Of a DNA stretch of 64,000 nucleotides, positions 59,998 through 64,000 are shown piece after piece. Source of the DNA: Siphonodentalium dalli (Eukaryota; Mollusca; Scaphopoda; Gadilida; Siphonodentaliidae). A program made the translations under genes and the position numbers. The DNA is taken from NCBI GenBank assembly GCA_032622095.1, contig CP136062.1, positions 149,910,875 through 149,974,874 on the forward strand, given 5' to 3'. Numbering within the stretch: the stretch's first letter is position 1; each line of letters starts with the position of its first letter. The notes under the pieces were generated by a model. It searched no databases. It was given only the letters and a program-made list of their open reading frames with translations, and was not told where the DNA came from.

Positions 59998-60545
59998 AAA
60001 AATAAGCTCATAACGGGCTTATTTTAATGAGCGAAATAAGCTCATACTGGCATCATTTAACCTCAATATACCTGAACTTTTTATATATTGACCTAAACAC
60101 GGTTTTTAAAACAGTCAAATGTTGGACTATTTTTACACGGAATAAGCCTATCTTTGGTATTATTTAATCTACTTTTTTTTCTTCGCAACACATCCTCATG
60201 TAATTAGGTTCATATTGGACCTAAATATTCACACTGTTCATATGGACTTATTTGATTCTAAAATAAGCCCACGGTGAGGTTATCTCTATCATTCCTTTGA
60301 ATGGCGCGGGCCACAGTTAACACACATTATAAGGAGCGTGAATCTAGTAGGTCGTGTCGATGAAAAAAAGGTAGATTAAATAATGCCAATATGGGCTTAT
60401 TTCGTATGAAAATAATCCCATATTGGATTGTTTTAAAAAAAAACCGTTTTAGGTCCATATAGAACGTATATTGCGGTTAAATAATGCCAAAATGAGCTTA
60501 TTTCGCTCAGCAAAAAAATCCCGTTATGAGCTGATAGCTACATGG
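59998..60545. repeat. Fold-back repeat D, copy 2 (~550 bp)
   Basis: Left arm: GGGCTTATTTTAATGAGCG, AATAAGCTCATACTGGCATC, AAAACAGTCAAATGTTGGAC. Right arm (inverted): GTCGTGTCGATGAAAAAAAG, AATAATGCCAATATGGGC, TATTGCGGTTAAATAATGCC, GAGCTTATTTCGCTCAGC. The centre includes ATGGCGCGGGCCACAG. Non-coding. Confidence 0.75.
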
Positions 60546-61069
60546 TAAGTCTTGATTTGGTTTATTTGTGTTGTTTTGCACAACACGAATTGCAAAAATA
60601 AGCACAAAACAGGCTTCTCGCATATTCAAATATCCCATATAGGGCTGTTTTAATAACTATAGTTTAAGCACATATAGAGCGTATAGTGTTTTCGAATAAT
60701 GTCAATATGCAGTGATACTGTACCCATGTATATGGTGCACATACCCAAATATACCGTGGTATCTACAAAAGTATACCCTCATACCCACATCTATAAGCGT
60801 TTTGTGTCCATATATAGCGTATATTGCGGTTAAATAATGCCAATATAAGCTTATTTCGCTCAAAATGTTCTTATTTTCACAAGAACAATCTGTATGGTAA
60901 GTCTTGAGATGGTTGATTCGTGTTTGTTTTCCACTCTATTGTCATGAAACTAAACACAATATGGGCTTATCTCATATTCAAATATCCAATATACACAAAA
61001 AAGGGCTGTTTTAATAGCCAGCGTTAGGCCCACATGGAGCGTTTTTGAGTTTTCAAATAATGTCAATTT
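60546..61069. repeat. Repeat D-related fragments
   Basis: Scattered pieces of the same vocabulary (TATTGCGGTTAAATAATGCC near 60822, GCTTATTTCGCTCA near 60849, GGGCTGTTTTAATAGCC near 61004) without a complete fold-back. A short stretch at 60717-60785 has repeated ATACCC words. Confidence 0.6.
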
Positions 61070-61560
61070 GTAGCCTGTTCTCGTTAAAATAAACACATAA
61101 CGGGGCTTATTTTAATGAGCGAAATAAACTAATATAGTCGTATTATTTAACCTAATATACATGCACGCTATATATATGGACCTATTAAACGCGGTTTTTA
61201 AAACAGTCCAATATCTAAATTTTTTTAATAGCAGCATATCCTCGGGTAAATACATGTAAGTTCATATTGGACCTAAGTATTCACATAGGTTAATTTTTGG
61301 ACTTGATTCTGTAGTAAGCACACAGTGAGCTTATAGCCATTATTCCGTTGAATGGCGAGGGCCGCATAGAAAACACATTATAAAGAGCTTGAATCTGGTA
61401 GGTCGTGTCGATGAAAAAAGCTAGATTAAATAATACTAATATGGGCTTATTTTGCGTTATTTATAGGTCCATATATAAACCGTATATTGCGGTTAAATAA
61501 CGCCCAAAGAAGCTTATTTCGCTCATTAAAACAAGCCCGATATGAGCTTGTTTTCACGAG
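61070..61560. repeat. Fold-back repeat D, copy 3 (~490 bp)
   Basis: Left arm: GCCTGTTCTCGTTAAAATAA and GGGCTTATTTTAATGAGCG. Right arm: GTCGTGTCGATGAAAAAAGC, TATTGCGGTTAAATAACGCC, GCTTATTTCGCTCATTAAAA and GAGCTTGTTTTCACGAGA. The terminal words CTGTTCTCGT and ACGAGA are inverted. It abuts a LINE fragment on the right. Confidence 0.75.
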
Positions 61561-61589
61561 AGGCTGAAATGTGCATGTGCATACAACTA

Positions 61590-61978
61590 TTTGAATCTAA
61601 TCTGGATTCATGGAGCAGGTCGCTGTCACAATGTCAACAATTAGTCACATCCATGTCCCCAAGTCACGGTATTAATGACTTCTTCGATAACTCAATACAG
61701 AAACAAATATTTAATGATAATATTCGCACCAAACTTCTCAAAAATAGCAATCGACGTGATCATCCAAGGAACAAACTTAGAACGTATAGAACATTCAAAA
61801 CGATGACTTCTTTGGAAATATATATCAACGTCATTTCCGTCCCAAAATAGCGTGAATCCCTGACAAAATTAAGAATAAGTTGCCACACCTTGGGCATCGA
61901 ACGCGGACGCTACTTCGATTTCTACGGCGGCCTGGAACCGCCACCCCCTCTTCAGTTAGTATCCTGATATATCAGGTT
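61590..61978 (+). pseudogene. LINE reverse-transcriptase C-terminal fragment
   Basis: The first frame ends FNDNIRTKLLKNSNRRDHPR then NKLRTYRTFKTMTSLEIYI. After a frame change near 61848 the text continues RESLTKLRISCHTLGIERGR and YFDFYGGLEPPPP, then a stop. NKLRTYRTFK and LxKLRxSxHxLxIExGRY are a recurrent C-terminal signature beyond the RT domain of animal non-LTR retrotransposons, from memory of such proteins. The RT core and the zinc-knuckle end are absent. It is a 5'-truncated, frameshifted fragment, different from the LINE at 16.7-18.5 kb, and it is cut off at the palindrome array. Confidence 0.7.
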
Positions 61979-62345
61979 ACGTATCCTGATATATCAGGTT
62001 AGTATCCTGATATATCAGGTTATTATCCTGATATATCAGGTTACGTATCCTGATATATCAGGTTACGTATCCTGATATACCAGATTAGTATCCTGATATA
62101 TCAGGTTATTATCCTGATATATCAGGTTACGTATCCTGATATATCAGGTTACGTGTCCTGATATATCAGGTTATTATCCTGATATATCAGGTTACGTATC
62201 CTAATATATCAGGTTATTATCCTGATATACCAGGTTACGTATCCTGATATATCAGGTTACGTATCCTGATATATCAGGTTATTATCCTGATATATCAGGT
62301 TATGTATCCTGATATATCAGGTTATGTATCCTGATATATCAGGTT
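61960..62345. repeat. 18-copy array of the palindrome CCTGATATATCAGG
   Basis: The 14-bp perfect dyad CCTGATATATCAGG repeats with linkers TTACGTAT, TTATGTAT, TTAGTAT or TTATTAT, giving units of about 20-22 bp. Fifteen of the eighteen dyads are exact; the others have single changes (ATATACCAG twice, CCTAATATATC once). The short spacing is close to two turns of DNA. Nothing between the dyads is unique, so this is a satellite-like array and not a CRISPR. Confidence 0.97.
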
Positions 62346-63059
62346 GTCTCGACCAATCCAGAATGTCGTCTTTCATTGGCGGAGGCTTGTGGTTGGTTCC
62401 ATATTAAGTTTGGTGACGATGAGGATGAGTGATGTGGCATGTACAATAGTACATGTAGGCGATTAACCACACACCCCTCACCAAACTTCATATGGATCTT
62501 CAGGGTGACCTCTAGATGGGAGCCATCTATTTTTTCCCGAAATTCGTTAGAAAACATGGCCGCCATCAGTCATCTTGGATTTCAAATTTGGATCCATTGG
62601 CACACCCAGCAGAACAAATATCGGAACAAATATTTTAAAACTTTATACAGGCGTGTTTTGGGTCACCTCTGGGGATATCAAATGTTTCCGAATTTCGTTG
62701 AAAGCATTTCCGCCCTTTTGGATTTTAAACTTTGTATGACTAAATGATTTGGCACACAATACAGACCACATCTTTTATATAGTCCTTACTGAACTTCATA
62801 TGGATCTTCTGGGAGATGGGAGCCACCAAAAATGTCATTGAAAAACATGGGAGGTATCCAATTATTACGCAATTCATGAAAAGAAAACATGGCCGCCAAC
62901 AGGATTTCATTCGCACACCATGCATCCCTCATTTATTGGTGAAATGTTTTAAATGAAAACAAGAGATGGACTGTCGTCCGGTGCATACCCCCTTGTGGAT
63001 TACCGCCTAGTGTGGGCATATCTATAACTTATGACTGCTATACTCAGACAGATTGGACC
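62346..63059. repeat. Dispersed repeat fragments (CTCTAGATGGGAGCCAT family), second locus
   Basis: CCAAACTTCATATGGATCTTC (62478) and CCTCTAGATGGGAGCCATC (62509) match 25837-25885. AACTTCATATGGATCTTCTGG and GATGGGAGCCACC (62792-62826) form a second unit. ATGGCCGCCA occurs at 62558 and 62889. The tandem, diverged units suggest an old repeat. No coding. Confidence 0.6.
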
Positions 63060-63615
63060 CAAAAAATCTGAATTTTCATATAAACAAAGATGAATAACTA
63101 TAGAACAAAAAACAAAATAAAACAGTTGAATCTGCCATTAAATGTCCTCATATTGGTGAACATCCATACAAAATTTCATTGAGATCCGAGCATTACTGTT
63201 CAAGTTATGACCTGAACAGACATCGGATGGACCAAACAGCCAACAATTCCAGATAAACAAAGATGAATAACTCTAGTATGGAAAAGCGAAACAGTGGAAC
63301 CCTCTATTGAATGTCATCATACTAGTGAACATCCATACCAAATTTCATTGAGATCCCAGCACAACTGTTGAAGTTACGACATGAACAGACATCAGACGGA
63401 CCAAAAATCCAAAATTTCCAGATAAACAATGATGAATAACTCTAGAATGGAAAATCCGAACAAAACGATGGAAACCTCTATTTAATGTCCCCATAGTAGT
63501 GAACATCCATACCTAATTTCATTGAGATCTGAGCACTACTGTTAAAGTTATGACATGAACAGACATCGACGGACGTACTGACGGACGCACATACAGACGC
63601 ACGGACGGACGGAAA
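63060..63615. repeat. ~170-bp tandem repeat, 3 units, with a TTTCATTGAGATC box and a GGACGGACGGA end
   Basis: ATAAACAAAGATGAATAACT or a close variant begins units near 63080, 63253 and 63422 (173 and 169 bp). Each has CATCCATACCAAATTTCATT followed by GAGATC and AGTTATGACATGAACAGACA. The block closes with ACGGACGGACGG. It is a better preserved relative of 20791-21245. Confidence 0.88.
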
Positions 63616-63936
63616 ATGGGGTATAACAATATCATCTACAGAATACAAGCCCATTGCGTACATTATTGTAACTTTTTGACTTTCCTTCTTCTATAGGAGT
63701 CCTTTATCATTCTATTGACAGCTCAGCATGAAATTAACACCTACCAACGTTGAGCTACAGTGTCATTGACACTTTCATTTGAACTTATTATCTAATCATT
63801 TCCGAAGGGAACTACTCGTCAATGATTATTTAGTATAGAAAGGGTTAATAATGGACTGGTCATCGCTCAGTGGATGGTTCGGTTCTTGCTAACACTTCCG
63901 TGACTGGGGCTCCTTGAAATTTTGCAAAAACCTGTG
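63616..63936. other. Non-coding stretch with a repeat tail
   Basis: ATTCTATTGACAGCTCAGCA and AGTGTCATTGACACTTTCAT (63711-63780) match 26213-26280 and, in part, 14738-14755. AAAGGGTTAA at 63839-63848 resembles the end of a TTAA element, but no opposite end was found. Confidence 0.5.
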
Positions 63937-64000
63937 CCAATGAACTCTTTTATATATGCGAGTCTCCTACTGGTAGCCTCGCATATATAAGAGCATATAC
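63937..64000. repeat. Hairpin core of piggyBac-like element A, cut by the window edge
   Basis: CCAATGAACTCTTTTATATA and TGCGAG, then CTCGCATATATAAGAG, match the inner hairpin of the elements at 17658 and 25265. The usual CCCTTTACCC end is not seen to the left, so this may be a diverged or partial copy. Confidence 0.65.

Noticed and set aside
53381-61560. Short frames in the fold-back field
   Set aside because: All track the repeat arms or ~172/180-bp units, with no conserved protein text.
61960-62345. CRISPR-like regular array
   Set aside because: Linkers are only 6-8 bp and nearly identical, so there are no spacers, and the window is clearly eukaryotic.

Overview
The window looks like a stretch of gene-poor, repeat-dense chromosome from a marine invertebrate, most likely a mollusc. 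That placement is an inference from the AT-rich, intron-type non-coding sequence, the non-LTR retrotransposon fragments, the many TTAA- and TA-flanked miniature transposons, and tandem repeats ending in GACAGACA tracts. No intact protein-coding gene, tRNA, rRNA, operon, CRISPR array or LTR/virus-like element could be supported. The only host-type coding traces are two short minus-strand exons of a RecQ-like helicase (DECR and DECH boxes, each followed by a splice donor), a frameshifted zinc-binding (ZAD-like) relic on the plus strand, and a C2H2 zinc-finger reading frame inside a transposon-like unit.

Layout. 1-4.5 kb: non-coding, with a 76-bp minisatellite. 4.55-9.65 kb: a 5.1-kb fold-back element with ~1.8-kb arms and a minisatellite loop. 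Each arm carries its own 374-bp TA-flanked miniature transposon at a different place, and the opposite arm keeps the matching empty site. 10-14 kb: a CT microsatellite, two copies of an inverted-end repeat, a 4 x ~130-bp repeat with TGACCTTGA/TCAAGGTCA motifs, and a 3 x 518-bp array with nine NRF-1-like palindromes. 14-26 kb: fragments of two LINEs (an RT-bearing ORF2 and a zinc-knuckle ORF1), both split by piggyBac-like TTAA miniature elements, plus a further copy of one of those elements. 26.4-36 kb: an hAT-like 1.95-kb unit, inverted copies of another TTAA element, a perfect 63-bp inverted repeat, and the host exon relics. 36.2-53.4 kb: a large satellite with a 538-bp unit (a dimer of one full and one internally deleted monomer), organised into 4-unit (~2.15 kb) and 8-unit (~4.3 kb) higher-order repeats. 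It is interrupted once by a 968-bp hAT-type element with an exact 8-bp target duplication, and it decays into older monomers on the right. 53.4-61.6 kb: nested fold-back repeats, including inverted arrays of ~172-bp units around a ~180-bp-unit array. 61.6-64 kb: a LINE C-terminal fragment abutting an 18-copy array of the perfect palindrome CCTGATATATCAGG, then dispersed repeats.

No genes here work together as a pathway. The coherent story is genome architecture: layered insertions, inverted duplications and satellite amplification whose relative order can be read from the sequence. The most notable items are the hierarchical satellite, the dyad array near 62 kb, the transcription-factor-like motif arrays at 11.7-13.9 kb, and the fold-back element whose insertions date its own duplication. 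Boundaries and repeat counts were read by eye, without alignment software.
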